Assembly (NCBI GenBank): GCA_028023455.1
Contig: JAQFVV010012544.1
Span: 932,001-996,000 of the forward strand
Source of the DNA: Epiperipatus broadwayi
Taxonomy: Eukaryota > Onychophora > Udeonychophora > Euonychophora > Peripatidae
DNA: 64,000 nt
Reading direction: 5' to 3'
Shown: piece by piece, positions 1 through 10,724 of the stretch
How positions within the stretch are numbered: the first letter of the stretch is position 1
Layout: each line of letters starts with the position of its first letter
Notes under the pieces: model-generated
Databases searched by the model: none
The model's input: the letters and a program-made list of their open reading frames with translations, nothing else
Told to the model about the DNA's origin: nothing
Made by a program: the position numbers and the translations under genes

Positions 1-1000
1 TTTAAATGGCGGCTTGAAAATTTACCTTGCACCATTTTAATAGTTCATATTAAAAGTCCAGCTCGTACCTAGCAATTCTTATGTGACAGCAAGCTTCTAT
101 TTAGCATTCTAAAGTTCTCCATTGGGCTATTACTTCATTCTATGGGAGCATGAGATTACAGAAGCAGCAGATGACCCTCATGGGTCAGAAAGGTGATGAG
201 CTTTCTATGCTTACATTTCAAAACAGCTTGGATTCAGTTAACTGCACAGTTCTCTCAATAGTAGCTAATCTGTTGGTGATTTAAAATTCGCCATTTTATA
301 CTCCTCCTAGGTATTTGAAGAATGCTTTCAATTACTTAGTTTTAGCTTAAAATCTAATCTTTAATCTAACAGAAATTTTACATTTCTTTGTCCGTTGTTT
401 TTGAAAGATGCAATTGTTAGATAACATTCCAAAAATATATTCAAATCTATTTCCAGATTAGAAATAGATTTGACAGAAATGTTTATAACAAAAAAAAAAT
501 CTTTAATCTTAAGCCCTATTTTATTTTAAGTAAAAACTTTAATTAAAAATACCTTCCCCAGATTAAATTAACAGTGTTTCCTACCCTTTAATTATTTTTG
601 GACAATTAATGGTTGCATCTTCCCATCTTGGATTTTATAAAATACAGTTTAATAGGGAAAAAAGTACTTTAAAAAGAAAACGTTGTATAAATGACATATA
701 ATAAAATATTTTAAAAAATCGATATTTTGTTAGTATTTTGCTCCTATATATATATATATTTGAGCTGCACCTATATACTTTAATAAAAAAGAACTAATAA
801 TTAATGAAAAAGAATTAATAATAATTTAAAAAAATGTTATTGAAATGTTAAAATTTTTAACTTAGGCATGCATCTCAAATATATACATAATATATATATA
901 TGACAAAAGGAGTGGGATGGGATATAGGGTTTGAATACAGGTTAGTAGATGAAACTATCAAGCTCAATCTAAGCTAAGATTGACTGTTTCAGTGGATCAT
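1..1000 (+). repeat. Dispersed ~1 kb repeat, copy 1 (cut by window edge)
   Basis: Matches 36365-37280 in the same orientation over its whole length with many small indels. Shared landmarks include GCAAGCTTCTAT near 90, GATGCAATTGTTAGATAAC near 407, and TTTGAGCTGCA near 760. The 3' end carries GATGGGATATAGGGGTTTGAA-like text and a short inverted pair (CAATCTAAG...AAGATTG). A 12-bp perfect inverted repeat (TCAAATCTATTT / AAATAGATTTGA) sits at about 439-472. No coding frame is visible. The family is unrecognised. It could be a long terminal repeat or the 3' part of a longer element, because the window edge hides the 5' side. Confidence 0.8.
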
Positions 1001-1149
1001 ATTGAAATATATATGCTCATAAATAAAACTGAGGATGGTAAAATAAAAATGTCTATGCCTATGTGATTCATAGGGAATAATGCATTATAATTAGTAAATC
1101 AACTCAGGATCTTTAAAGAAGTTTCATATCAGAAGTTGAAGTAAAATTA

Positions 1150-1685
1150 ATTGTATCACTGGAATGACATATTAATGAATAGAAAGCAACTACCTCACAA
1201 AAAATATCAGGACTATGATACAGCACTGAGGACATTATTAAATGAGTCCAATTATGGCCTACAGATGATAGTTTATTAGAACAACTACTATAAAGACTGA
1301 TAGATGATAACTTAAGAAAAGTATTATTAAATGAACTGGACCTTAATTATAAAAGCCTAATAGAAAAATGTGTCATGGAAAAAGCTAAATTAGATAACAT
1401 TTCAGACTTTTTACTCTCTGAACAAATGAATACATATCCATTTGGAATAAGGAAATGGATGCTGATAGACTGGACTACAAGGGTGCAAAAATATTTACAT
1501 ATTATATAGCTGTAAAAAAAAATAACCACTTAAAGAAAGACTGTGGATTTAGAAGTGAAAAATACATTACTTGTGAAAGAATAGAACATTTAGCTGCTGC
1601 TTGCTGCAATAAAGACAGGCATGTTAAAATAAAAATAATGCCTGACTATAAATCTGGGGGAGAACAAAAATGTAATATAGTATAA
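1150..1685 (+). pseudogene. gypsy gag remnant with zinc-knuckle-like end
   Basis: The open part (1455-1682, 76 codons) ends with a Cys/His-rich stretch: HLKKDCGF, then ITCERIEHLAAACC. This resembles the CX2C..HX4C nucleocapsid knuckle of gypsy Gag, although the first Cys pair is imperfect. Upstream (1150-1450) the translation resembles the end of a retrotransposon Gag capsid region but is interrupted by several stops. In an intact element this protein would package the element RNA. It sits directly before the protease remnant, as expected for gag-pol order. Confidence 0.6.
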
Positions 1686-1740
1686 AAAAAATAATTATCA
1701 TAAAAAAATGACCATATTCTAATGGACATGAAAATATTTG

Positions 1741-2026
1741 AAGAGAAAGTCACAATGGAAGTAGACAGTGGAGTGGGTCTGTAAGTATTATCTTATAAAG
1801 AATTGATAATATTTATAATAGATATAAGAAAAAAACATCACTGATGAAAAGTAATGTCCTTGCTACAGACATAAATGGAAATAAAATAGATATGCATGGA
1901 AAAGTGACTATATGTGTGAAATTAAATTCCAAGGCTAAATTTAAATTTTTACCACTGTATACTGTCAATACAGATTATAGACATCACTGGGGAGGAACTG
2001 ATTTTATTCTTTGGGAAACTGCATAA
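1741..2026 (+). pseudogene. gypsy aspartic protease remnant
   Basis: A VDSG motif at about 1765 matches the catalytic D[ST]G of retroelement aspartic proteases. It is followed at once by a stop and a frame change. The downstream open part (1844-2023, 60 codons) reads LPLYTV near its end, the usual C-terminal beta strand before the G-R-x-W region. The expected protease-to-RT linker then dissolves into AT-rich sequence. The catalytic motif and the C-terminal half lie in different frames, so the gene is dead. Confidence 0.55.
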
Positions 2027-2929
2027 GTGTTATTAATTCTGCTTTTCTTCTTAATGAGACTTTCTCGTATGAGAAATCCAGAAATTCAGTTTGAAGGTAT
2101 GACCCTCTAGTGAGAGATTTCACAATTTTTTTTATTCCCTAGTCATGAATATTTAATTCAAATATTTTAATTTCAAAAAAATTCTAAAGATGTCAGAGTA
2201 TTCAAAAATGTGAGTTATTCACCTACTTGCTAGACTCCACATTGATGGGTTATAATTGTTCCTTTGGAAGTCTAGAACTTTGTGATATTACTTTGAGAAA
2301 ATATTTTGAGTGATTAAAAACTTGGATTTTTAAAAATATTTACGGATTATTTTTTCACAATAGCAGTTTAATAATTATTACAAATTAAGAATATGTATTA
2401 TTGCCTATTTATTTAGTACAGGAATGTTTTATTTTTAAATATATGTTATATATTTCTGAGTAATGTAACAATGGAAATTACAGTGGTATCATCATTCACA
2501 ATCTGTATAAAATATAGCAATATAATAAAACTTACTACAAAATTTTAAACTTTTAAAGCATAAGTTGATAAATTTAATAAATATTTATAATTATTTGTTT
2601 TTGAATCAGCTCTTCCCAAAAGTTGAATGACAAAATGCTTTATTTTGATTAAAATCTAATTTTTAAACTTGATTAAAAACTAAGTTTTAAAATAATTGTG
2701 AAAGTCAATAATTTCTTAGAATTTATCTAATTTCTAAATAAATATATATATTAAATGAAGTTAAATTTATTATATTCTTACTTATAATAATAGTTTAATA
2801 TTAAAATGAAAGTTAAAAGTTTATAGCAAGTGAAAACAAAGAAACTGTGAGAATGTTATTGTTCTGCAAGAAGGTTAAGAGAGTATAATTGGATGGAATC
2901 TAAAGTATAAAAAAATACCTGAGTGACCT

Positions 2930-3115
2930 AAGAATATAAAAGAATTTCTGGCATTTTTAGACCAAAGGAACTCTGAAAGCTTTCTTAAAGGAAAATCTCA
3001 TGTGTTTATTGATAAAATATATAAATTATTAAAAAAAGTGACACTGTTGGATCTTGTCTGAAGAACAGAATATTGCCTTTCAGAAAGCTAAGGACCTACA
3101 TACATCATAATATGT
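2930..3115 (+). pseudogene. gypsy RT/RNase H linker remnant
   Basis: Fragments read IKEFLAFLD, then KLLKK, then after a frame change EEQNIAFQKAKDL. This is the usual spacing of the RT-thumb to RNase H region in Ty3/gypsy Pol (N..EL.SFLG, YKLLKK, ..AF..AK..L). At least one stop and one frameshift separate the parts. It lies between the protease and integrase remnants, which supports the assignment. It carries no catalytic residue by itself. Confidence 0.5.
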
Positions 3116-3249
3116 GCTCACCTTATTTCACCAAGGTTTTCAGGAGTTGTTTGTATAAAAACTTTGGCTAGATTATATATCTCATGGCCAAAGTTATATT
3201 AAGAAATAAAATAAAAATAGTGAAAAAATTCCAAAATCCCAATTAACTT

Positions 3250-3760
3250 CTAATCTACTACTAAAAATTTGGAACCATGCAAATCAGCTTAGCTGTGGAA
3301 TTGTCATTAACTGGACCACGTTGGACCAATGAATGGTTCTATATTTTTAGTAGATGAAGACTCAAATTCAAAATGTATAAAATATAAATTCATTAAAAAC
3401 ACTAGTGCTGAGAGTACCATTATAGTGCTGAAAGAGATCTTTGTAAATCATAGTTATCCTGAGACTATTGTAACAGACAATGGGAATGTCTTTTATATGA
3501 GCAATTTAAGAATTATATAACTGATAATGCACTTATTTCATCATAGCATTCCAAATCTAATGGTCTCACATAGAAAGCAACTTAACAATTAAAATCTACA
3601 TTGAAAAAAGTTGACACAAAAATATTATTGAAACATTATTAGATCCAATGTTTTTCTGGTACATTACCCATTTGTAGTTAGTAATAAGACACCAGCTGAA
3701 TGGTAAAGGGGCCTATCTTGAGTAGAATTGAAAATCTAATTTTGGAAAATTAGATTGATA
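3250..3760 (+). pseudogene. gypsy integrase core remnant
   Basis: The open part 3329-3517 (63 codons) contains FLVDEDSNSK, the first catalytic Asp context, then SAEST, and PETIVTDNGN with the second catalytic Asp. These are spaced as in the DDE integrase core of gypsy elements. The third acidic residue and C-terminal domain are not in an open frame. Weak similarity to the post-core region continues to about 3760. In a live element this enzyme inserts the cDNA into the host genome. Confidence 0.8.
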
Positions 3761-4089
3761 TAATTGGACAATAGAAAAATATTTAAGAGACATATAAAAA
3801 CACTACAGCATCATATAAATGAGTCATCAGATGCAGATAGTATTAATATTGATGAAAATTTTATTGACAAGGAAAACTAAACTGAAAATATAGATCAAGT
3901 TGTATCAAATGATTCAATTAGAGAAAAAACTGTAAACCAGATGATCATGTTACATCAAGTGAGCTCCAATAAGAAAAAAAGATTATAATTTCACAATATG
4001 AAAAACTTTTTCCAGGAAGAGATCATGCACATAGAAAACTGCAAAATTAGAGGATTATGTATGTGAACAAGACCATTATTTCTAGGTTA

Positions 4090-4100
4090 GGGGGGGGGGA
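4090..4100 (+). other. Possible polypurine tract (G10) ending the gypsy element
   Basis: A run of ten G followed by A and then GTGGACTC lies about 50 bp past the last gypsy-like coding text. gypsy elements place a purine tract directly before a 3' LTR starting TG, so a 3' LTR could begin at about 4102. I could not find the matching 5' LTR, so this remains tentative. Confidence 0.3.
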
Positions 4101-4559
4101 GTGGACTCTGTGCATGTATAATATATATATGCAAATGTCAAATATAAAAATTATTATTTTACTCCTTGAATACATGCAGGCAGTACATGTACAATTTATC
4201 TTATTTTTATTATTATTAAACTACTGTAGAAAATCGCATATGCCAATCATATCAGTTATGCAAATGAAAAACAATTATGCTTAAATAAACTTTTGTATAA
4301 AAACTCCTGCTAAAATTTATATGAGTGTGAAAGTGAAGTATTACAAAGATGTAATGATTATAATGAACTGTGGGGAAGCATAATAAATGTATGATTTGCA
4401 TTTTGGTAATATAGCTTATGATTTCTGTTCCTAACATATATATATATTGCAGGTGTACCGGAACGGATGCACGAAAAAATTTCTTCAATGAAAACATATT
4501 GCAATAAATTATACTTATCTACTGAGCAAGTGTAGAAATTGATGCACGTATGCAAAAGC

Positions 4560-6950
4560 TTATTGGTAGATTGTAGAAATTTCTAATTAAATTTCTAATC
4601 ATTTTCTACACGTTATTTGTTTTCTATTTCGTTATTGATATTAAATAAATTTATTTTGTTATCCCAAAGTCGGACTTAAAATTTATTTTAAAGCTACAGA
4701 AGAAATAGTACATCATTGTATTTAAAATTACAAATACCAAAGACTGTAAAGAACTCTTTCAATTAGTGATTGTTTTTCAAAACTTTCGCTTTTATAATCA
4801 TAACAATTTTAGAAATTTAATGTGAAAATAATGGACAAATTCGTTTATATTGTAACAACTAAGAAATAATTAAAAAAATAAATTAAATTAAAAATATTTA
4901 AGGAAATACTTTAAATATATGTAATTCAAAACTACACTATTAATCCAACTTACGTTTTAATAACCGATTTCACCAACGTTAAAATAAAATAGAAAATGTA
5001 GTTATTTTGTTGGAATATCTTTAATAAATATGATAAAAATGTAAATAAAAATGATTATGATTATTCTTGATAATTTATTATATATGCAATGAACATAATT
5101 ATGATAACTTATGTAAACTTTTAATATTTAACAGGAACAGTAATCAACAGACTAAAAAAGTAAAATATGAAATTTAATAAAAAATAAATGGAAATGACAA
5201 AATAAATAAATATGAGTTCTAAAAATGAATAAAGCATATTGAAAAAAAATAACTGAGGCATTATAGTTTTTGAAAAGATTGGATATATATAAAAAAAGAT
5301 ATAATAACTATATTTGAAAATTAGTACTAAAATTAATTGATTGGTTAATTATTTGAGAAAGTCATGTGATGTTTCAGTACATCACATGACAACCTAAATT
5401 TCGATTCAGAAAGCTTTAGCTCTTAAAGCATACTGCAAGATTATAAATGTTTATAGTAAATTGTATATCTATGTTTACTGTTTACTATTATGACATAATA
5501 ATGTTTAATAATTAAAATTTTACGAAACTATTTTATTGCTGTTTGTAGTCTGTTTACAAACTTTTCTTTTTAAAAATGTAATTAAAAAAATCACTAACAT
5601 ATTTATTGCTTCGGAGTAAAAAGTTTTTTTTTTAAAAAAAAAACCTTCTTTAATAATAAGATTTGGTCTTTGCTACAGCAGAAAATTTTGTAAAGAGAAT
5701 TCAACCTCTCATATGTATTAATTATTTTAAGTTAATTAAAATATATATATGTTCACAAATGTATTTTAGAGAAAAAAAAGAATTTTAAATTGGATTTGTT
5801 TTACTTTAAATAATAATATTCTATTCTTTGTTTTCAAATAATTTTTAAAAATTTTAATCAGACTTTTATTTAGAATTACAGTAATAATAAAGCGTCAGTT
5901 TTTTTAATATATAAATTAAATTATCTAACTGAACGAAATTGCTATGATAACTATAGTAAATGAAATAATAGTGTTTGCAGTTACTAATTCAATGGGATCA
6001 TTATATTTATGAAATTTTATTGTAACGTCTCTCTTAAATAACCTGAATTTATGATAGTATCTGATTCTATCTACTATAATTTTCAATGCCACATATACAC
6101 AATACAAATAATTTTTAACACATAATAATTAAACACATGCGGACTTGTATTTATACACAATTATGGTAAAACTTAATTTAAATATCACATATTTACATTA
6201 AGCATCAACAAAAGTACTTAAACATATAATAATGGATTTATGAAAAAGACAGTGAATAATAAATTGAAAGATAATGCATATTTACTTATATATGTTATTA
6301 GTATACATGTAAAATACCAAATGCCTGAAGCTAAACTAGTCAACATTAATCACATTAGTAAATCAATTCCCAATGAAATCACTAGTCAAAATTAATTCAC
6401 AATTTACTACCAAAAAACAAATGGCTCATAAGTAAACAACAAAACAAGTATATATTAGCTAGCATTCCTATAACTCCAGTTACACTCCAATTATCTTTAA
6501 TATTAAAAAAAAAACTTTAAATAAATTAATAGCTTCAAATTCATACATTTTTATTAAAAGGTTTCATTTTTTTTCAAAGAAGATAATTCCTGCTCAGATA
6601 TAATGCTATGGGTTATATAGTTTTCTTAAATGTATAATATGGAATTAAGATATTTATTCTTTACTTTGCCTTTATGAATTTTACTCATTTAAATATAAAC
6701 TACTTTGTTATATATATATTAATTTTTTACAAAAACAAGGAATAAAAACAGACCAGAATTGGTATTCCCAATAATTTCTCTCTTTTATATTATTCAATAA
6801 TTATTCAGAACAACATCTTTTCCACGCTACTTTCTTATTAACAAGAATATTAAGATTCACCTTATTATATAAGAAGAGAATTAAAAAAGCAAAGAAATAA
6901 AATCATATTATTGTTTTTTATATTAACATTCTTTTATTTTTTTCCCATAT
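4560..6950. other. AT-rich sequence with no recognised gene
   Basis: Both strands are full of stops. Open frames of up to about 60 codons (for example 5925-6107 minus) are expected by chance at this base composition. The only structured item is the inverted repeat at 5361-5390. Confidence 0.6.
5361..5390. repeat. Perfect 12-bp inverted repeat with 6-nt loop
   Basis: GTCATGTGATGT (5361-5372) and ACATCACATGAC (5379-5390) are exact reverse complements around TTCAGT. The arm resembles the terminal text of the H1 repeat family (GATCATGTGATGT), so it may be a residue of two H1 tails meeting head to head. Confidence 0.7.
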
Positions 6951-6956
6951 GTCAAA

Positions 6957-7027
6957 GCATTGACTGGGAAATGAACCTGGGTCAGCTGCTTGGAAGGCAG
7001 CTATGCTAACCGCTAGGCCACCAATGT
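6957..7027 (-). tRNA. tRNA-Gly(UCC), probably a decayed copy
   Basis: On the minus strand the segment folds as a 71-nt tRNA. The anticodon stem GCTGC/GCAGC is perfect, the loop is CTTCCAA, and anticodon TCC lies at 6994-6992. The A box TGGCCTAGCGG fits the consensus. The B box is degraded (GGTTCATTTCC instead of GGTTCGATTCC), two T-stem pairs have become C-A mismatches consistent with CpG decay, and A1-C72 is mispaired. Only a very short T run follows. It is therefore probably a pseudogene or SINE head. Its 5' end overlaps the stop of the relic reading frame at 7013-7252. Confidence 0.75.
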
Positions 7028-8032
7028 TTGAATGATTTTATCATTGATATAATTTCTATTAAACAAAATACTTTTAATTAATCTATTGCAGCCTATGCTA
7101 ATGTAGTCTTTATAAAGTTCTCTTTTTTGAAATAGACATATTTTTACAACTGATTTTTTCAGACGCTCATAGCTAAGGTTTACAGCCTTGTTAAAATTAT
7201 AACTATTTCTTAAAGAAAGGTACTTTATGGAGACAAGTTGATAGCTATTAAATCAAATCCTGACTATTAACATAACAATTACATATCGGATCATTTTTAA
7301 TCTCTTCTCATTAATAAATCCCAAAACAGTAATTGATCAAAATTCAACACCCCTCCTTTTAAAATATATTTTGTAGAAGAATCAAAACTATTACATTTAT
7401 TTAAATTTTTCCACTTTCTTCTCTTTCATTAGAAACAATAAATCATTAATATGTCTAACAAACAATTTAAAATGTACACATTCATAATTAAATATTCTCA
7501 AGAAATTAAGGGTGATATAATATAACTTATTAACTATTTTCTTTTAATTTTAAAAACCTACCATTATAAATAAAATACATAGGATCCTTTATCAACAAAG
7601 ACAAATTCTTAATGATTTTAATTTTATTGATCTGCTTTTAATTTACAAAAAAGTAATAACATAGATATTTTCTAATCTCTTAAACATATTGATACATATT
7701 TAATATCAAAATTATCATATACCATTAATGTTATCAAAAATATCAAAGATGAAACAGTGTAATTACCAAAATTGACAAACTCTTTTAAAAAATTATTCAC
7801 TAATCTAGAAATCCCTTGAACAATCACTACCTGTAATTAGTTTTCAAATATTTTTATGTAAGTGATTAAAAATGAAAATAATTGATCAATTATCACTGCT
7901 AAGAATAAACTTATAAAAAAATAAATTAATAGCTGTTGATAAAATCTTTTTCATCAAGACTAAGCTAGCCATGTTATTATTGTGATAGGTATACTTAGAG
8001 ATAAAGAACTGAATAACAGTAAATATATTTGT
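7013..8032 (-). pseudogene. Relic of an unrecognised protein family, copy M
   Basis: Consecutive coding-like segments on the minus strand: 8032-7886 (48 codons), 7836-7672 (54), 7543-7397 (48), 7425-7297 (42), about 7304-7248, and 7252-7013 (79 codons without any Met). Successive segments change frame, as in a decayed gene. The last three are homologous, in order, to segments of the plus-strand copy at 9007-9451. Shared text includes GGVLNF.QL, N-D-P-I-C-N-C-Y-V against C-L-V-C-N-Q-Y-V, YKDY.SI, LIK..L and NY.N. Many matched codons differ only at the third base (GTG/GTA, CAA/CAG, GAC/GAT, AGC/AGT), which suggests past protein-level constraint. I do not recognise the family. A short Cys cluster is the only motif. 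A cellular gene family, a viral integration and an unknown element are all possible. Confidence 0.6.
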
Positions 8033-8320
8033 TTATACAATAATTCCTGGTATCTCAATTAAACAAAATATAAATCGTATTATTAAAAAATAGGAAATAA
8101 ATTTTAATGAGATGGAGTATTTAAAATGATGTTCTAAGAGATTCATATTAGTTAAGATGTTTATGGATATTAAAACTCATAAAGATTTTCTTTTAAGATG
8201 TCTTTTTGATATCTTGTAGTGTTGTTAAGGGGACTTTTGAAAAGATTAATAAATTTAAGCTGGCAATTAATTATATGTTTAATAATGTGAATATTGAAAA
8301 TTTGTATATGTTAATAATTT

Positions 8321-8826
8321 AAAACAGGCAAAACTCACTATACATATTGCCACACACAGCAAGCTAGAGTAATCAATAGATGCCAGAAGGCTTGTGCATA
8401 AAATCCCCATCTAGTGCCTACTCATCCAATATCCCCAGACTAGTTTCTAGCTTGTGGCCTTCGTCAGTGAGGAGCCTTGTATCTGAGAGCACTGCACCTA
8501 GATATTAGAATCTAATGCAACCCTCCAGCAGCCACCTTTTATCTCCATTTAACCAGAAAACTATCAGTCTTAAACTGAAAACATCTAATGTTTTCAATCC
8601 AAGTCCATAAGCTTATATAGTCATATGGGTCTGAATTTAGTTCAGCACCTATATATTTTGGTGTCTTTGTTTCTTTAATAACCATATCCACCCTTATTCT
8701 ATTAGGCAGGATTGGTTTTAAGCCAATAAACATGGCATGAACATCACTTCTTATGCTTGTGTATAACCGTTGTTAAAACAGGCAAAACTCACTATACGTA
8801 TTGCCACACACAGCAAGCTAGAGTAT
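8321..8826 (-). mobile_element. H1 repeat with hammerhead motif, copy a
   Basis: Contains the H1 head text AACAGGCAAAACTCACTATA twice in the same orientation, at about 8323 and 8775, unlike the inverted arrangement of the other copies. Between them lies the longest ribozyme-bearing H1 body, with a hammerhead core at 8432-8473 on the minus strand. It sits inside copy P of the unknown relic, between its segments 8197-8322 and 8828-8977. No clear target-site duplication is visible at its edges. Confidence 0.8.
8432..8473 (-). ncRNA. Minimal type I hammerhead ribozyme motif (H1)
   Basis: Read on the minus strand, the order is stem I 5' strand UCCUCA (8473-8468), CUGACGA (8467-8461; only variable position 7 differs from CUGAUGA), and a weak stem II GGC/GCU with loop CACAA. 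Then GAAAC (8447-8443), UA, cleavage triplet GUC (8440-8438), and stem I 3' strand UGGGGA (8437-8432). Stem I is 6 bp with one G-U. Stem III is just A15.1-U16.1 and C15.2-G16.2 closing a 2-nt loop. This is the minimal geometry reported for hammerheads in Penelope-like elements and retrozymes, which tend to act as dimers. All conserved core bases are present. An A/A mismatch at the base of stem II makes monomer activity doubtful. Confidence 0.75.
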
Positions 8827-9454
8827 TGATGTTCTTATTTCCGTGTTAAAGATTAATGGAATTTTGCCTGGAAATAAGGTTATTAATGAGTTGTCTTTTC
8901 TATTGAAAGATTTTACAGATTATAATTGTGATAATATGGTTTATAAGATTAGAGGAGATTATATAGGTCGTATTTAATTTCTTCAGTTTATATAAATTAT
9001 TTGTAAAAGAGAATTATTAATTATGAAAGTGTCTATTTAAAATTGCTAGTTATATATGTTGATGATTGTGTTTGTAATGAAAAAAAAAATTAAATAAATT
9101 CAATAGTTGTAGTCATTCTATAAAATTAAGAAAGGGGGTATTGAATTATATTCAGTTAAAGTTTTTACATTCAGTAGTGATAAGAGATTTTAAAAAATAA
9201 TTGTTTAGTATGTAATCAATATGTTAAATGTAAAAATTTAAGACCTATTATTATATTTGATATTTATCACTATCAGGTTATCGGTTATAAAATAGATATT
9301 TAAGAATTTTTATTATAGAAATGAGAAACGATATAGTCTTAAAAAAATACAATTCTATAAAGATTACACTAGTATAGTCTATTCTGATATATTAATTAAA
9401 CTAGTCTTGCTCAGTGCTAATTATAATAATAATAGTTTTAAAAAGTGTTAATAT

Positions 9455-10135
9455 TAAAGAAAAATATTCTATTTTTTTGTCTCACTGTTGGTTTCAATGA
9501 TTTTATGCTATTTTAGATGGCTGTATATTTTAAAACTTTACTTTTAAATTTTCATAATATTGAAGTAATGTGATAATTTAATTGTTTTTATAAGCCCATT
9601 TGCATTGTTGTCAGTAATTGCTTTAATCATCCTTTTTTCAGTTGAAGTTTCACAATTTGTATGTGACAATTTAGTGCTCTTATTGTTGAGGTTTATATAT
9701 TAGATGACGCTTTATAGAACTTATCAATAATCAAAACAAAAATTAGTTGATAAAAAATATAATGTATATATTTCTAAACTTGAAAATAATTTATTAAAAA
9801 AAAAATCCACAACATTAAAATTAAGAAATAAAATCATGGAAATAATATATTTCACAAATAAATCACTATAAAACAAATAGGTTTTGTTTCATATTTTTTA
9901 TTATAAACAAAAACATATTTCATTTATAGAAACTAAAATATATATATAATTCCAAATTTTTTTCTCATGTGTATAATGCATAAAAATAATTTATTTAGAA
10001 AATAAATAAAATCCACAGCAGTAAGTTTTATAATTAAAAATATGGAAATATTTTCCTGAAAATAGTAGTCAAATTGAGGAAAGTCTGCAATCAGTATAAC
10101 TCAGAACAACTTTTCAGAGTTATACCACACTATGA
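9455..10135. other. No recognised gene
   Basis: AT-rich. One hydrophobic stop-free stretch (about 9583-9703, plus) could be chance from T-rich sequence or a downstream part of the relic before it. Nothing else is supported. Confidence 0.5.
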
Positions 10136-10139
10136 GGAA

Positions 10140-10484
10140 TTCTAACATCTACAAGGCCTAAACTTGAAATGCTGAAAAGAAAAGAAACTGCATCTGTGAA
10201 ATACCCTGTGAATGTGGAAGAACATATATTAATGAGACCAGTTGTCCATTAAAAAGCACTTACAAGAACACAAACTGATGATTAAAAGAGAGAAAACAGA
10301 TGTGTCTAAGGTAGCAGACCATGTATATACCAATAAACATAGGTTCAATTGGAAAAATACAAAAATATTGGATAGAGAAGAAAAGGTACAAAGAAGAAAG
10401 TTTAAAGAAGCTCCTCATATGACCATAGTGAACAATTCCATAAGTCAACCTAGTGTAACTATGCATAAATATGTAAATGACTAG
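10140..10484 (+). pseudogene. Penelope-like element C-terminus (GIY-YIG endonuclease)
   Basis: An initial frame reads CEIPCECGRTYINET, the GIY-YIG start (canonically C.CG..YIGET). After a frameshift near 10240, a second frame (to 10481) gives LQEH, then VADHVYTNKHRFNWKNTKIL followed by a basic stretch. This is the usual order of the GIY-YIG endonuclease tail of PLE reverse transcriptases (R..EH..., A.AEH....GH.I....K.L). The reverse transcriptase part upstream is missing, so the copy is 5'-truncated. The domain normally nicks the target site during retrotransposition. Confidence 0.8.
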
Positions 10485-10567
10485 TCAATTTTGTTCTTAA
10501 AAAAGATGGAGAAATCAGGAGAAACCTCATAGATAATTATATGAAATTTCTACTGACTATTACCATT

Positions 10568-10652
10568 GGCAGGGTAGTTCAGTTGGTTAGAGCATTACCT
10601 TAAAATTCAATATTCAAGAATCTAAGAGTCTAGGTTCAATTCCCATGCTAGC
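10568..10652 (+). repeat. tRNA-like segment inside the PLE 3' region
   Basis: A-box-like TAGTTCAGTTGG and a perfect B box GGTTCAATTCC lie about 55 bp apart, as in a long-arm tRNA or tRNA-derived SINE. A proper anticodon stem does not form, so this is not a functional tRNA. It sits between the GIY-YIG end and the PLE 3' terminal sequence. Confidence 0.5.
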
Positions 10653-10724
10653 ATTGTCACTGATCAAACCAGCAACACCTGAAGAAGAGAGCAGAATAAT
10701 ACCTCTTGAAATATTGAGCAAATG

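Larger units (their letters stand above)
1140..4040 (+). mobile_element. Eroded Ty3/gypsy-type LTR retrotransposon
   Basis: Pieces appear in the canonical gag - protease - RT/RNase H - integrase order on one strand, so this is one decayed element and not chance matches. All frames are broken by many stops and frameshifts. An AT-rich stretch at about 2040-2820 sits where most of the reverse transcriptase should be. The integrase style (VTDNG followed by a decayed C-terminus near 3640-3760) fits the invertebrate K02A2.6-like gypsy group. No 5' LTR was identified. A G-run at 4090-4099 may be the polypurine tract. Confidence 0.75.
8197..9451 (+). pseudogene. Relic of the same unrecognised family, copy P (interrupted)
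   Basis: Coding-like segments run rightward: 8197-8322, then after an H1 insertion (8321-8826) 8828-8977, 9007-9093, 9081-9200, 9184-9303 and 9296-9451 (51 codons). The frame changes between them. The order and spacing mirror copy M, and both copies stop at equivalent points after an LIK..L....NY.N. text. The 9184-9303 segment holds C-x2-C-x5-C, possibly metal binding, followed by an Ile/Tyr-rich strand. The copy is dead through at least four frame changes plus the insertion. The two copies are divergently oriented around about 8060. Family and function are unknown; the mutual homology is the main evidence that this was coding. Confidence 0.6.
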
